Shown: positions 1 through 9,251 of the stretch, one piece after another
Position numbering within the stretch: the stretch's first letter is position 1
Layout: each line of letters opens with the position of its first letter
From: Planctomycetota bacterium
GTDB taxonomy: Bacteria; Planctomycetota; J058; JAJDCP01
Reading direction: 5' to 3'
NCBI GenBank assembly: GCA_029260765.1
Contig: JAJDCP010000066.1
Span: 1 to 49,955 of the forward strand
DNA: 49,955 nucleotides
The notes under the pieces: model-generated
The model's input: the letters and a program-made list of their open reading frames with translations, nothing else
Databases searched by the model: none
Told to the model about the DNA's origin: nothing
Position numbers and translations under genes: made by a program

Positions 1-57
1 CGCCCCCCCGCCCACCCCCCCCGCCAAACTCTAGTCTAACTGCAACGGAGGCAATCA

Positions 58-906
58 ATGTCCGCGCGCCAGGCCTGGTTCGACATTGAGCCTCGCGGCA
101 AGACCAGCCTGCACGGCAGCCTGTTGCGGGCGGCGCTGGGCGGAGGGCTCCCCTGCGCGCTGCTGGCGCTGGCCTTCGCCGGGGCGCTCCTCGAGCTGCC
201 CCTCAGTAAGCTCTTCGCCGCCACCCTGGGCAGCGGCCTGTTCGGCCTCGCCTGCTTGCTCTACTGCGACGCCAGCCGCTCCGGTCGCCCGTGGCTGCGC
301 CTGCCGCTGTTGGGTTTGTTTGCGTTGATCTGGACCGCTTTGGACATCTGGTTCGCGGGCCTGGAAGTCGGCTTCCGTGTGCACGCGTTCAGCTACTTCG
401 AGCTGCACGAGCCTCCCGTGCAGACCCTGTTGCTGGGCATCTTCCTGGCAGGCCCCGCCGAAGCGCGCCGCTGGCGCTTGCAGCTCGCCGAGCAGATGGC
501 GGCGGCCGCGTGCGCCTACGCGGGGCTCTGCTGGTTCCTGCAGGAAGAGCTGCTGTTCGAACACTTCCGCTGGTACATGACTGCCGAGCAGGCACTGGCG
601 CTCGGTGCGCTGCTGCCCGTGGCCTTCCTGCTCGGAGGACGCCTGCAGCGCCGCGTGTTCGGCGCACGCGGGGCACAAGCAGGCGATGCGGACGAAGAAC
701 GCAGGGCCGCGGGGCTGCCTCTGCCAAAGGCCGGCGGCCCGCGGCCTGCGGCCAGGACCCTGATCAGGGCGCGCATGCTGGTCTGGGCGCCGCTGTTGCT
801 GGCGTTGCTGACTGGACTGCTCGAGAACCCGGACGCGGCGCTGCGCGCCTACTACGGACCGGCCGCGGTGGTGGCGCTGGTCTTTTGTGTGATTCCTCTT
901 GAATAG
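58..906 (+). CDS. Hypothetical multi-pass membrane protein
   Basis: I do not recognise a family for this 282-residue protein. About seven or eight hydrophobic stretches are visible, roughly at residues 24-46, 51-70, 79-101, 120-132, 144-161, 177-195, 241-257 and 265-281, so it is an integral inner-membrane protein. A hydrophilic, Arg/Ala-rich loop lies at about 200-238. The ATG start is supported by a GGAGG ribosome binding site a few bases upstream. It lies ahead of the FGE-domain lipoprotein gene with under 50 bases between them, so co-transcription is possible. The function is unknown; reality of the gene is supported by codon usage and the ribosome binding site. Confidence 0.75.
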   Translation: MSARQAWFDIEPRGKTSLHGSLLRAALGGGLPCALLALAFAGALLELPLSKLFAATLGSGLFGLACLLYCDASRSGRPWLRLPLLGLFALIWTALDIWFAGLEVGFRVHAFSYFELHEPPVQTLLLGIFLAGPAEARRWRLQLAEQMAAAACAYAGLCWFLQEELLFEHFRWYMTAEQALALGALLPVAFLLGGRLQRRVFGARGAQAGDADEERRAAGLPLPKAGGPRPAARTLIRARMLVWAPLLLALLTGLLENPDAALRAYYGPAAVVALVFCVIPLE

Positions 907-954
907 GGTCTTCTGCAGCGGTGTCAGGATGGGACACTCTTGAGGAGACCCATC

Positions 955-1644
955 ATGTCCCGCCATCTTCTTCTGGCCCTGTTGCTCGCCGCCGTCGGTT
1001 GCAAGCCCGACTCGCAATCGCCTCTGGACACGCGGATGCTCAAGGTCGCCGCTGGCCGCTACGCGGTGGGGGGCGACAAGCACACGATCGAGAAGGACTT
1101 CTGGATCGATCCCTACGAAGTGACCAACGCCGAGTACGCGGCCTTTCTGGCCAGCCAGGAAGGCGCAGAGCTCCAGCCTCCAACGCACTGGCAGGGCCGC
1201 GAGGCTCCCACCGGATTGGAGCAGCATCCGGTACACAATGTCTCGCTGAGCGACGCCGAAGCCTACGCGGCCTGGCGCAAGAAGCGCCTGCCGACCGAAG
1301 CCGAGTGGGAAGCTGCGGGCCGCGGTCCCGAGGGTTTCTGGTATCCATGGGGCAACAATCCGGACAAGGCCAGTGAGAATGCGCTCCTCGGCCATTGGGC
1401 CAGCTATGATGTAGCGACCCAACCAGTCGGGAAATACCCGGCAGGTAAGAGTTGGTGCGGGGCCTACGACATGCTCGGCAACGTCGCCGAGTGGACGAGC
1501 ACCCGCCTCGGCAGCAACCAGGTCGTCAAGGGCGGCAGTTTCGCGACTCCCATAGAGGAGCTGGGGAAAGTCACGCTCGGTTCCCGTGTGGCCGTCGACC
1601 CATCGAAGGGGTACGACGCCGTCGGCTTCCGCTGCGCCTGGTAA
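955..1644 (+). CDS. FGE/SUMF1-domain (formylglycine-generating enzyme-like) lipoprotein
   Basis: The 229-residue protein begins with a lipoprotein signal peptide ending in AAVGC (Cys16), then a compact FGE-sulfatase domain. Family signatures are visible: RLPTEAEWE at 111-119, GNVAEW at 175-180, VKGGSF at 191-196 and a terminal GFRCAW at 224-229. True FGE enzymes oxidise a sulfatase cysteine using a cysteine pair between the KGGS and GFRC motifs; no cysteine lies in that interval here, so a binding or structural role is more likely than catalysis (inference). ATG 955 is chosen over an in-frame TTG at 940 because AGGAG sits at about 943-948. The mature protein should be anchored in the periplasm or outer membrane. 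Confidence 0.88.
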   Translation: MSRHLLLALLLAAVGCKPDSQSPLDTRMLKVAAGRYAVGGDKHTIEKDFWIDPYEVTNAEYAAFLASQEGAELQPPTHWQGREAPTGLEQHPVHNVSLSDAEAYAAWRKKRLPTEAEWEAAGRGPEGFWYPWGNNPDKASENALLGHWASYDVATQPVGKYPAGKSWCGAYDMLGNVAEWTSTRLGSNQVVKGGSFATPIEELGKVTLGSRVAVDPSKGYDAVGFRCAW

Positions 1645-1701
1645 CCCTGTGCTGCGCAACGCGCCCGGATCGAGTACCCTGCCGGAGCCGGGGGGCGATG
1701 C

Positions 1702-4320
1702 TTGGACGCCGAACGCGACAGCTTGATCGAACGCTGGCAGGGGACGCTGGGGAGCCGTCCCCTGGACAAGCTCGATACCCGTTCGACCTTCCGGCCTGCT
1801 GGCTTCGAGCTGGACGAGCCCGACCTGACGGGCTTGCCCCTGGCCTCGAACTTCGAAGCCGCCGAGCTGATCGGCAAAGGCGGGATGGGTGAAGTCTTCC
1901 GTGCCCGCCAGAAGAGTCTACGTCGCGACGTTGCACTGAAGAAGCTGCGGCCCAGCGCCGGAGAGGACTCCGAAGCCAGCAGCTTACAAGCACGGGCGAA
2001 TTTCCTCGCCGAAGCGCTGCTGACCAGCTCCCTCGAGCATCCCAACATCGTGCCGGTCTACGAGCTGGCCTGCACCCCTGAGGGTGAGCTGCAGCTAGCG
2101 ATGAAGCTGGTCGGGCGCAGCAGCTGGAAAGAGGCCCTGGCGCAGCGCCCCGAGGCGCAGGCGGAGCATCTAGAGACGCTCCTTCAAGCCTGCAACGCGG
2201 TGGCCTTCGCGCACAGCCGAGGCATCGTCCACAACGACCTCAAGCCCGCCAACGTGCTGGTCGGGGAGTTCGGCGAGGTGCTGGTGGTCGACTGGGGCCT
2301 GGCAGTCAGCGTCGCTGCAAAGGGTGAGCAGCTGGGCTTTCGGCATTGCTCCGCGATCCGCAGCCCATGCGGCACTCCAGCCTACATGGCGCCCGAGCTG
2401 GCCGACGGCAGGGGCGATCTGGTCAGCCCACGGACCGACGTATACATGCTGGGGGCGATCCTCTACGAAGTCTTGACCGGCGACACTCCGCACGGCAGCG
2501 GAGGCTTTGTCGAAGTGGTGCTGCGGGCGTCGCGGGGGGGACCGCTGGAGTTTGCCCCCGAGATTCCCGCCGAGCTGCGCCTGATCTGCCAGCGCGCTCT
2601 GCAACGCGATCCCGAGGCCCGTTACGCCGACGGGGGCGCGTTCCAGCACGCGCTGCGCGCGTTCCTGAGCCATCGCGAGAGTCTCGAGATCTGCCAGGCG
2701 GCCGAGCTCCAACTCGGGCGCAGCCGCGACCAGGTGTTGCGGGCAGACAAATTGTCCAGCGTCGCCCGCAGCCGGCTCTACGACAGCTTCGCGCAGGCCG
2801 TCGCGGGCTTCAGCCAAGCGCTGCGGTTGTGGTCCGGCAACTCCCGCGCGGACACCGGCGTGCAGCAGGCACGGCTGAGCTTTGCACGCGCCGCCTTCAA
2901 ATACGAAGACCTCGGCCTGGCCGAGGTGCAGGTCTCCGGCCTGGACGCAGCCCATCCGGAGGCACGCGCTCTGCGTGCGGGAATCCAGCGGGCCCGCGAC
3001 CAGCATGAGCGTGCCCAGGTGCGTGCCGAGCGGCTGAGCCGCCGGCTGATGGCTGCGCTGGCATTGATTGCGCTGGGCCTGGTGGTGGGCCTGTGGATGC
3101 TTCGACTCAAGAACCTCGAGATCGCCAATGAACGGGAGCACACAGAGATTGAGCGGCAGCTCGCCGAACAACGCGGTGCGGTCGCCGGCCGTGTCCTCGA
3201 CCGCTTGACCGAGACTGTGATCGCCCAGCTGGTCGCCGATGGCACAACCGAGAGCCAAGCCGCCGCGCGCGCTCTGCTCGAGGTCAGCCGCGAGGGCTGG
3301 GACGAGATGGAGCGCCTCGACAGGCAAGCAGGCACACCCAGCCTGCGCGCAGCCGAAGCGGCCATCCGCCTGGCGGAGCTACGGCTGCAGGTCGACCTCG
3401 CGATAGAGGAGGCGCTCGGAGACTTCGCCAAGGCCCACGCAATGCTGAAGGCTCTGCGCGCAGAGCCTGCTTCCTGGCAGCGGCTGACGCTGGCGTTGCT
3501 GCGCAGCGGCCTGCACCTCGAAGGCGTCGGCCGCCCCGACCAGGCGCTGCGCACCTACGGTATCGCGCGCGGGATCGGCCAAGAGCTGAAAGGACAGAGC
3601 GCTGAGGTCGACCGCAACCTCTGCCTGGCGCTGATGCGGCAGGGTCAGCTATGCGCCAACCTGGCAGACTGGCAACAGGCGGGCCAGGTGCTCGATGAGG
3701 CCTGGGCGCTGGCGGTCCATTTGCCGGCCGACTCTCCCCTGAGGGCAAGTTGCCGTCGTTTGCGCGCCCAGGTCTTTGCACAGCAGGGCAAGCTCGAAGC
3801 GGCCCGTCACGAGCTGGAGGCGTCGGCCGCGGGCCTGCGGCAGGTGTTGGCCGACGTCGACAACCAGGCTGTGCGCCGCGAGCTGGTCAGCTCGCTGGTC
3901 GAGCTCGCGCAGCTCTGTGCCCAGCAGGGCGCCAGCGCAGACCAGGAAGCGGCGCTGCGCGAGTCGATCGCGCTGCGCCGCCAGCTCTTGGGGGCGACTC
4001 CGCAGGACATCGACCTGCGCGCGCAGCTGAGCCTGGGGTTGGCCGATTTGGCGGGCCTCGCACGCACGAAGGATCCCGCCGAGGCGGAGAAGCTGCAGAC
4101 CGAAGCACATCGCCTGCGCGAAGATCTGCTCGCGCACAACCAGGCACGGGAGCACGAGCTGCGTCAGCGGCTCGAGACCTTGCGGCGCATGGCCGAAGAG
4201 CTGGCCGCGCAGGGTCGCTATCAGTTGATGCGCCAGAGCTTCGAACAGAGCCTGAAGATCAGCCACGAGCTGGCAGTGCTCGAGCAGCTTCGAGAAGCCT
4301 GGCAGCGGGAAGAGCCGTAG
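1702..4320 (+). CDS. Membrane-anchored Ser/Thr protein kinase with C-terminal helical repeats
   Basis: This 872-residue protein has a Hanks-type kinase domain at about 52-345: glycine loop GKGGMG at 58-63, catalytic Lys80 in ALKK, catalytic loop HNDLKPAN at 177-184, DWG at 197-199 and APE at 230-232. A transmembrane helix lies near 449-468. The C-terminal roughly 400 residues are helical and TPR-like, probably sensing or docking. HND replaces the usual HRD, so it is a non-RD kinase and may not need activation-loop phosphorylation (inference). DWG in place of DFG is common in kinases of this architecture. The start is TTG because the nearby ATG at 1698 is out of frame. The substrate is unknown; the FHA protein at 12101 is a candidate phospho-reader. 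Confidence 0.93.
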   Translation: MDAERDSLIERWQGTLGSRPLDKLDTRSTFRPAGFELDEPDLTGLPLASNFEAAELIGKGGMGEVFRARQKSLRRDVALKKLRPSAGEDSEASSLQARANFLAEALLTSSLEHPNIVPVYELACTPEGELQLAMKLVGRSSWKEALAQRPEAQAEHLETLLQACNAVAFAHSRGIVHNDLKPANVLVGEFGEVLVVDWGLAVSVAAKGEQLGFRHCSAIRSPCGTPAYMAPELADGRGDLVSPRTDVYMLGAILYEVLTGDTPHGSGGFVEVVLRASRGGPLEFAPEIPAELRLICQRALQRDPEARYADGGAFQHALRAFLSHRESLEICQAAELQLGRSRDQVLRADKLSSVARSRLYDSFAQAVAGFSQALRLWSGNSRADTGVQQARLSFARAAFKYEDLGLAEVQVSGLDAAHPEARALRAGIQRARDQHERAQVRAERLSRRLMAALALIALGLVVGLWMLRLKNLEIANEREHTEIERQLAEQRGAVAGRVLDRLTETVIAQLVADGTTESQAAARALLEVSREGWDEMERLDRQAGTPSLRAAEAAIRLAELRLQVDLAIEEALGDFAKAHAMLKALRAEPASWQRLTLALLRSGLHLEGVGRPDQALRTYGIARGIGQELKGQSAEVDRNLCLALMRQGQLCANLADWQQAGQVLDEAWALAVHLPADSPLRASCRRLRAQVFAQQGKLEAARHELEASAAGLRQVLADVDNQAVRRELVSSLVELAQLCAQQGASADQEAALRESIALRRQLLGATPQDIDLRAQLSLGLADLAGLARTKDPAEAEKLQTEAHRLREDLLAHNQAREHELRQRLETLRRMAEELAAQGRYQLMRQSFEQSLKISHELAVLEQLREAWQREEP

Positions 4321-4332
4321 CCCCGGGACGGC

Positions 4333-5292
4333 CTACAGCGCGTCCGGAAAGGGGATCACCTCCGCGGGCGGCAACAAGTGGGCGCCATGCGAGTCGGGGC
4401 GCAAGACCCATGCCTGCGGTCGCTGGCCGGCGTTCTCAAGCACCTTGCACATCGCCTTCGAGGCCGCACAGACCGCCGCATGCGAGCTGGCGCTGGCGAC
4501 GACAGCGGGCCCCGAGCCGCAGATGCTCCAGCCCGTGGCTCCCTCGCTGCAAGCCGCCTCCCGCAAGAGCTCGCCCCCCGGAATCAGCTTGAGCCGGTAG
4601 GGCTCAGAGAGCTTGTCGCGGAGCGCCCCCCCAATCGCGGCAGCGTCTCCCCGATGGAAGGCGTCGACCAGCCGGGCCAGGTTCGCCAGGTTGTAGACCA
4701 CGTCGCCACGCGGCAGAAGATCTGGCAAGACGGCCAGGGAATCTACCGTCGGGATAGCAAAGCCCGGCCAGACGACACACAACCAGAGATTCGTCGGCAC
4801 GGGCAACAGCAAAGGACCCTGCGCATCATAGATGACCGCGCCCCCGAGCAGGCTGGCCGCAGCATTGTCGCCGTGGGCCACACCGGCGGATGCGACCTCT
4901 CCAGCACAGGCGGCCGCGAGCAGCTCCGGCTTCTTCAGCCGCCGCCCCAGCACTGCGTTGGCCGCCACCACGGCGGCCACGGCGCTGGCCGCACTGCTTC
5001 CCAGCCCACTGCTGGCGGGCACTCCCTTGCAGAGCAACAGCTCAACGCCCGCGACCTTGCCGAGCTGCTCGCGCAGGGCCATGACAGCCAGGCCCGCGGT
5101 GTTCTTGGCCGCCTCGACGGGCAGCAAGCCGTCGTCAGCGCGGATCTCAACGATGCGCACCACGTCTTCGTTGGGGAGCACGCGGGCCGACACGCGATCA
5201 CCCAGCGCGTCCAACGCGAGACCAAAGGCGCCGTAGCCGGGTCCGAAGTTGGCGATGCTGGCGGGGGCGAACGCTGTGATCACGTCGGACAC
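4333..5292 (-). CDS. thrB: Homoserine kinase (GHMP family)
   Basis: This 319-residue GHMP kinase phosphorylates L-homoserine with ATP in threonine biosynthesis, in the cytosol. The N-terminal FAPASIANFGPGY, the ATP loop PASSGLGSSAA at about 92-102 and the region around 131-151 (AHGDNAAASLLGG) match ThrB. Length is typical. The start is GTG, supported by AGGAGAGG upstream. It converges with the kinase gene, with 12 bases between their stop codons. No other threonine gene is adjacent. A different GHMP kinase is possible, but the substrate-loop pattern favours homoserine. Confidence 0.9.
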   Translation of the reverse strand: MSDVITAFAPASIANFGPGYGAFGLALDALGDRVSARVLPNEDVVRIVEIRADDGLLPVEAAKNTAGLAVMALREQLGKVAGVELLLCKGVPASSGLGSSAASAVAAVVAANAVLGRRLKKPELLAAACAGEVASAGVAHGDNAAASLLGGAVIYDAQGPLLLPVPTNLWLCVVWPGFAIPTVDSLAVLPDLLPRGDVVYNLANLARLVDAFHRGDAAAIGGALRDKLSEPYRLKLIPGGELLREAACSEGATGWSICGSGPAVVASASSHAAVCAASKAMCKVLENAGQRPQAWVLRPDSHGAHLLPPAEVIPFPDAL

Positions 5293-5398
5293 AAGCCTCT
5301 CCTTTGCTACGGCGTGGGCTACAAGGCCCGGAGTGTAGCACGCCCGTGCCCGGCAGCAAAGCAGCCAGCGGTCGCAGGGGAGGGTGGCAAAATTCCTC

Positions 5399-5427
5399 TT
5401 GAATGGTGGCGAAGGGCTCCCTATACT
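5399..5427 (+). promoter_or_regulatory. Promoter of tRNA-Tyr
   Basis: A -35 box TTGAAT (5399-5404) and a -10 box TATACT (5422-5427) are separated by 17 bases and lie 10 bases before the first base of the tRNA. Boxes and spacing fit a housekeeping sigma-70 promoter. Confidence 0.75.
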
Positions 5428-5437
5428 TCCGACCGTC

Positions 5438-5519
5438 GGGTGGGTGCCAGAGCGGCCAAATGGGGCGGGCTGTAAACCCGCTGGGTCTCCCTACGTTGGT
5501 TCGAATCCAACCCTGCCCA
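5438..5519 (+). tRNA. tRNA-Tyr (anticodon GTA)
   Basis: The sequence folds as a class II tRNA with a long variable arm. The acceptor stem GGGTGGG (5438-5444) pairs with CCTGCCC (5512-5518) using two wobble pairs. The anticodon stem is GCGGG/CCCGC around the loop CTGTAAA, giving anticodon GTA at 5472-5474. The T arm is GTTGG-TTCGAAT-CCAAC. The discriminator base is A and the CCA end is not encoded. A promoter precedes it and a strong hairpin terminator follows. Confidence 0.95.
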
Positions 5520-5526
5520 TGACCAG

Positions 5527-5557
5527 AACCCCGCTGCCTTCAGGGCAGCGGGGTTTT
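5527..5557 (+). terminator. Intrinsic terminator of tRNA-Tyr
   Basis: A 12-bp perfect stem (AACCCCGCTGCC paired with GGCAGCGGGGTT) around a 5-base loop runs into a short T tract, 8 bases after the tRNA. Confidence 0.8.
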
Positions 5558-5782
5558 GCCTTGGCCCTTGCTGGTGCATTGCTGGTTGTTTCGCCGACCG
5601 CCTTCGCTGCAACGATCTTCTCAACGGCGGCCCGCGCGCGAGCGCATCCCGCAGCTCCCGGCCTTCAAGCGCTACCGGACCCATAGCCTGCCCGCGCGTC
5701 TCAACGCGGTCAGCGTCCCGGGCAGCACGAATAACCGGTTTGACTCTGGCTCCGGTCGGCCGGGCCTGGAAATGGCACTGGT

Positions 5783-7414
5783 TCAGGCTTGGTCGGGCTG
5801 CCTGCGATGGCCCTTCCACCAATCCAAGCATCGGTCTCGAATCGTCGCGCGATCCTGGTCGGAGCGTGGAGGGCGGATGCCGGACCTGGTCTTGAAGTAG
5901 TAGAGCTCTGACTGGTCGACGAGGTCGCTCAAGGCACAACAAAGCGGCTCCGCCGCCCCTGCCTCTCTCTCCCGAAGGCGCTCGATGATCCCTTCGAGGC
6001 ACCTCTCCGGCTCGAGTCGATACCAACCTCTCGCGGCGTAGCTGGCCGCACCATCAGGGTCGGTGGCTTCCCCTAGCGCCCGCCGAAACAGGGGAACCGC
6101 CCGCTCGTCGGCGACCTGGGACAGTAGCTCCATGGGTTGCCCGTAGTAGGCCTCAGGGTCGGCTTCGAGCAGGGCGAGCAGGGCGGCCGTCAGCTGCCTG
6201 CGATGCTCCTGCTCAAGCTCGCCCGAAGCTTCGAGTTCCTCCAGACCTTCAAGAGACAGTGTGACTTCAGCCGTGTTGGCCTCTTTGGAGGTCAGGGGTG
6301 CAAGGAGGCGGTCGATGGATGGCGAAGAGAACTTCTGAAGAGCCTGGCGCGCCGCATAGCCGCAGCGCCCGCCCTTGGCTGCCAGAGCTTCCAGGCTGGG
6401 GCGCGCCGAGGTCGCTGCTGCCCCGAGATAGCCGATGGCCTCGGCGGCAGAGACCTGGATGTCCTCGCTCTTATGCTCGAGGCCCTTGCCAAGCTCGGAG
6501 AGGCCGCCGATGCCCGCTGGCCCCATGTGCCGAAGCAGCCGTAGAGCCGACTCGCGGATGACATTGTCGCGGTCTCGCAGCTTGCGGGCGACCACCTTCG
6601 CCAGGCCAGCCAGAGCCGAGGGCGGGCCGATCCTCCAGAGCGCTTGGAGGGCAGCCGTCTTGACGAGTTTCGAGCGATCCGTCAATAGGCGGCCGAGCTT
6701 GGGAAGTGCTGGCAGGGCCTTCTCTCCCATGCGCTCGAGGGCCGAGGCGGCGGCCACTCGAAGCGCCGCCTCGCGTTCTTCGAGCATTGCCTCCAAAGCC
6801 GGCACGGCACCGGGTGGCGCCGAGGCAAAGTCCTGCAGTACGGAGTCGAGAGCCACCGTACCCGCCGCACTTCGCAGCTGCCGCAACAGCTCCGCCAGGG
6901 AGCGCTGGACTGGCTCTGGCTCGGGGCCGATCCACTCGCCCCGCCACTCCCAGAAGGCCCAGTTCTGTTTGTCTACGACGAGCTTAGCGATGCCTCGACG
7001 CTGCCCCTGCCGCCTGAGCTCCCAGCGCTCGTCCTCGACGAGGCTCGGATTCCACTTCGGGTCCTGCTTGGCGGCGAGCTGGAGGAGCTGTGGCCGCTCT
7101 ATGTGTTCCGTCAAGCGTAGGAAGCTGACGATCTCCGGGAGGGCGGCCAGCTCGATGTCACCGCAGGGGTTGCTGCCATGAAGGTCGCCGCAGGAAATCC
7201 TGCCGACCATCGTGCACTCAAACCACAGCTCAACCAAAGTGGAAATGTCGGTGCTCCCTGGCTCTGCTCTTCCATGCATACCAATGGTAGCAACGATCGC
7301 TCCCCACACCAGCCGATGCCCTCCTCTCGCCACCCCCATTGAGTCGAGCCGACCCAAGAGCTGGCCATGGGTTGCCCATTGTTCTTGCAATCCGGGATCC
7401 TCACGGCTGTCCAC
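5783..7414 (-). CDS. HEAT-repeat protein
   Basis: The 543-residue protein has a helical repeat region at about 195-420 with HEAT/PBS-lyase-type units, for example ALRVAAASALERMGEKALPA and VIRESALRLLRHMGPAGIGG, each ending in the typical G-x-x-A/G turn. The N-terminal roughly 190 residues and the C-terminus are not recognised. Such scaffolds bind proteins or lyase substrates; nothing identifies a partner. There is no signal peptide, so it is probably cytoplasmic. The start is GTG 7414 with a weak AAGG-type ribosome binding site; internal ATGs are alternatives. It follows the MATE gene on the same strand after about 100 bases. Confidence 0.75.
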   Translation of the reverse strand: MDSREDPGLQEQWATHGQLLGRLDSMGVARGGHRLVWGAIVATIGMHGRAEPGSTDISTLVELWFECTMVGRISCGDLHGSNPCGDIELAALPEIVSFLRLTEHIERPQLLQLAAKQDPKWNPSLVEDERWELRRQGQRRGIAKLVVDKQNWAFWEWRGEWIGPEPEPVQRSLAELLRQLRSAAGTVALDSVLQDFASAPPGAVPALEAMLEEREAALRVAAASALERMGEKALPALPKLGRLLTDRSKLVKTAALQALWRIGPPSALAGLAKVVARKLRDRDNVIRESALRLLRHMGPAGIGGLSELGKGLEHKSEDIQVSAAEAIGYLGAAATSARPSLEALAAKGGRCGYAARQALQKFSSPSIDRLLAPLTSKEANTAEVTLSLEGLEELEASGELEQEHRRQLTAALLALLEADPEAYYGQPMELLSQVADERAVPLFRRALGEATDPDGAASYAARGWYRLEPERCLEGIIERLREREAGAAEPLCCALSDLVDQSELYYFKTRSGIRPPRSDQDRATIRDRCLDWWKGHRRQPDQA

Positions 7415-7516
7415 TTTCGACGCCGCCTTCTTGGGACGTCTTCGACCTGTACGCCCATGGTCTGGCTTTCCCTGCTCGTTCGTGTGGAGCCGTCGCTCTT
7501 TTCTCGGGAACGCGGC

Positions 7517-8887
7517 TCAAGCCGCAGCTGCAGGCTGCACGACAGTCCGCCGCAGCCCGGGCAGCAGGATGGCCAGGAAGAACCCCCGCGCCAGCACATA
7601 GCCGACGAAGGCCCACCAGAGCCCCGTGTTGCCATAGCTGCCCGCCAACGGCAGGCTGAGCACCAGAAAGACCAGCAGCGCGGCACCCGCGGCATTGCGC
7701 AGGGCGCGGGTGTGCGTGGTGCCGATGAAGATGCCGTCGAGCTGAAAGGCCCAGGGAGACAGAGCGATGTAGACCGAGAGCTCGAGGTTGCGGTCCTCGG
7801 CCAACGTGCGGATAGCAGGGAGGTCGGTCAACAGACCGGCCAGCGTCCCGGTCAGGCACAGCGCCGCGAGCGCGAGCGCCAGGCCGGTGGCCACCGCCAG
7901 CTCGCTGGTGCGGCGTACGGCGCGGTCGAACAGGACCTGCTGCCCGGTGCCCTTGGCCTGCCCGACCAGGGATTCGGCCACATGTGCGAAGCCGTCGAGG
8001 AAAAAGGCGCAGAACGACACGAGCTGCAGCAGGAGGTGGTTGGCGGCCAGGACCGCGTCGCCGAAGCGCGCCCCCAGATTGGTGAACCAGGCGAAGCCGG
8101 CCAGCAACAGGATCGTGCGCAGCATGATGTCGGTGTTGGCCGCAAAGGTCGCGCGCAGAGCGGACATACAGAGGACGCGTGGCCCGTCGAACAGGGGCAG
8201 CTCGGGAGCCCGGGCACGCACCCGCGCCGCCACCATCCGCAAGCCCCACAACAGGCTGAGCCAGGTGGCGAGCACGGTGCCCAGGGCCACGCCCTGCGCG
8301 CCCAGGTCGTAGACCCCAGCGAACAAGACATCCAGAGCGATGTTGCTGCCGTTGAGCAGCAGCTGCAGCAGCAGCTGCAACAGCAGCAGTTCCCGAGAGG
8401 CGCCCAGGCCGATCAGGCACCCCATCAAGCAGAACAGCCCCAGGCTGGCCGGAGCCCCCCAGATGCGGATGCGGAAGTAGGCGTCGGTCGTCGCTTCGAC
8501 CGTTGGGCTGGCCTGCAGCAATTCGAGGCTGAGCGATGCAATGGGACGCTGTAGGACCAGCAGGCAGCCTGCGACACACGCCGCCACCAGCAGGGCGCGC
8601 ACGACGCTGGCGCGGAGCTCTGGCTCGTCCCGGCGTCCGGCGGCCTGGGCGACGAAGCCGGTCGTCCCCATGCGCAGGAAGCCAAAGCCCCAGTACACGA
8701 AGTTGAAGATCAGCGCGCCCAGGGCGATGGCCCCGAGCTCTTCTACGCTGCCCTGGTGGCCGATCACGAGGGTGTCCGCCAGGCCGAGCAGGGGGGTCGA
8801 GGCGTTGGCCAGGATGATCGGCCAGGCCGCGCGCAACACCTCGCGGCGGGCGGTCCAGGGGGAGGGGGACAGGCCGGGCTGGCTCAC
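7517..8887 (-). CDS. MATE-family (DinF-type) efflux transporter
   Basis: This 456-residue protein has about 12 hydrophobic helices and MATE features: an N-terminal AWPIILANASTPLLGLADT segment, then GTTGFVAQAAGR at about 93-104 and a second-half repeat beginning near residue 240. MATE proteins export drugs or metabolites in exchange for Na+ or H+ across the inner membrane. The helix 1 signature and GTTGFVAQA resemble the DinF branch. The GTG start is preceded by AAGGAG. The substrate cannot be read from sequence. Confidence 0.9.
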   Translation of the reverse strand: MSQPGLSPSPWTARREVLRAAWPIILANASTPLLGLADTLVIGHQGSVEELGAIALGALIFNFVYWGFGFLRMGTTGFVAQAAGRRDEPELRASVVRALLVAACVAGCLLVLQRPIASLSLELLQASPTVEATTDAYFRIRIWGAPASLGLFCLMGCLIGLGASRELLLLQLLLQLLLNGSNIALDVLFAGVYDLGAQGVALGTVLATWLSLLWGLRMVAARVRARAPELPLFDGPRVLCMSALRATFAANTDIMLRTILLLAGFAWFTNLGARFGDAVLAANHLLLQLVSFCAFFLDGFAHVAESLVGQAKGTGQQVLFDRAVRRTSELAVATGLALALAALCLTGTLAGLLTDLPAIRTLAEDRNLELSVYIALSPWAFQLDGIFIGTTHTRALRNAAGAALLVFLVLSLPLAGSYGNTGLWWAFVGYVLARGFFLAILLPGLRRTVVQPAAAA

Positions 8888-9251
8888 GGGCGCTCCTTCA
8901 TGCCTCGAGCTTGGCGGGCCTGCGTTGCGGGGCTGCGGGGCAGCCCGGGCTGGGAATCATCAGGCGTGCGCCGGGGTTGTCAAGGCCTGGGGGAGGCGAG
9001 GGTGGTGGCACCCGCGTGGCCAGCGACCCGTCGATGCCAGAGCAAGGTTGTCCATTTGCTTTTCGAGAGCGTCTTCGTCTTCGAGGCGCGCACAACAACC
9101 CGGGCACCCCAAGCAGAGCCTGCTGGTAGGATGAGTATCCCTACATCCGCGCCCACAAAACCCAACCATGAGCACGTGCACTCGCCGCTCACCTCTGAGC
9201 TTCGGTCGCGACGCGACGGGGCTACGACGAGCTCGAGTGTCGGAGGACGCA
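8888..9251. other. Intergenic region without a recognised gene
   Basis: These 364 bases lie between the MATE start and the small gene at 9252. They carry the ribosome binding site of each flanking gene at their ends. No convincing promoter, RNA gene or repeat is visible; short open frames here lack ribosome binding sites. Confidence 0.5.

Noticed and set aside
55..1659. 534-residue frame on the lower strand across the first two genes
   Set aside because: It is antisense to the membrane protein and FGE lipoprotein, both of which have ribosome binding sites and family motifs; its Gln/Arg-rich composition is typical of antisense frames at this base composition.
892..5404. 13-base repeat ATTCCTCTTGAAT at 892-904 and 5392-5404
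   Set aside because: A 13-base match is expected by chance several times in 50 kb; only the second copy is promoter-like.
7367..8554. 395-residue frame antisense to the MATE gene
   Set aside because: Low-complexity Gln/Arg-rich translation, no ribosome binding site and no recognisable domain; the MATE protein on the other strand is clear.
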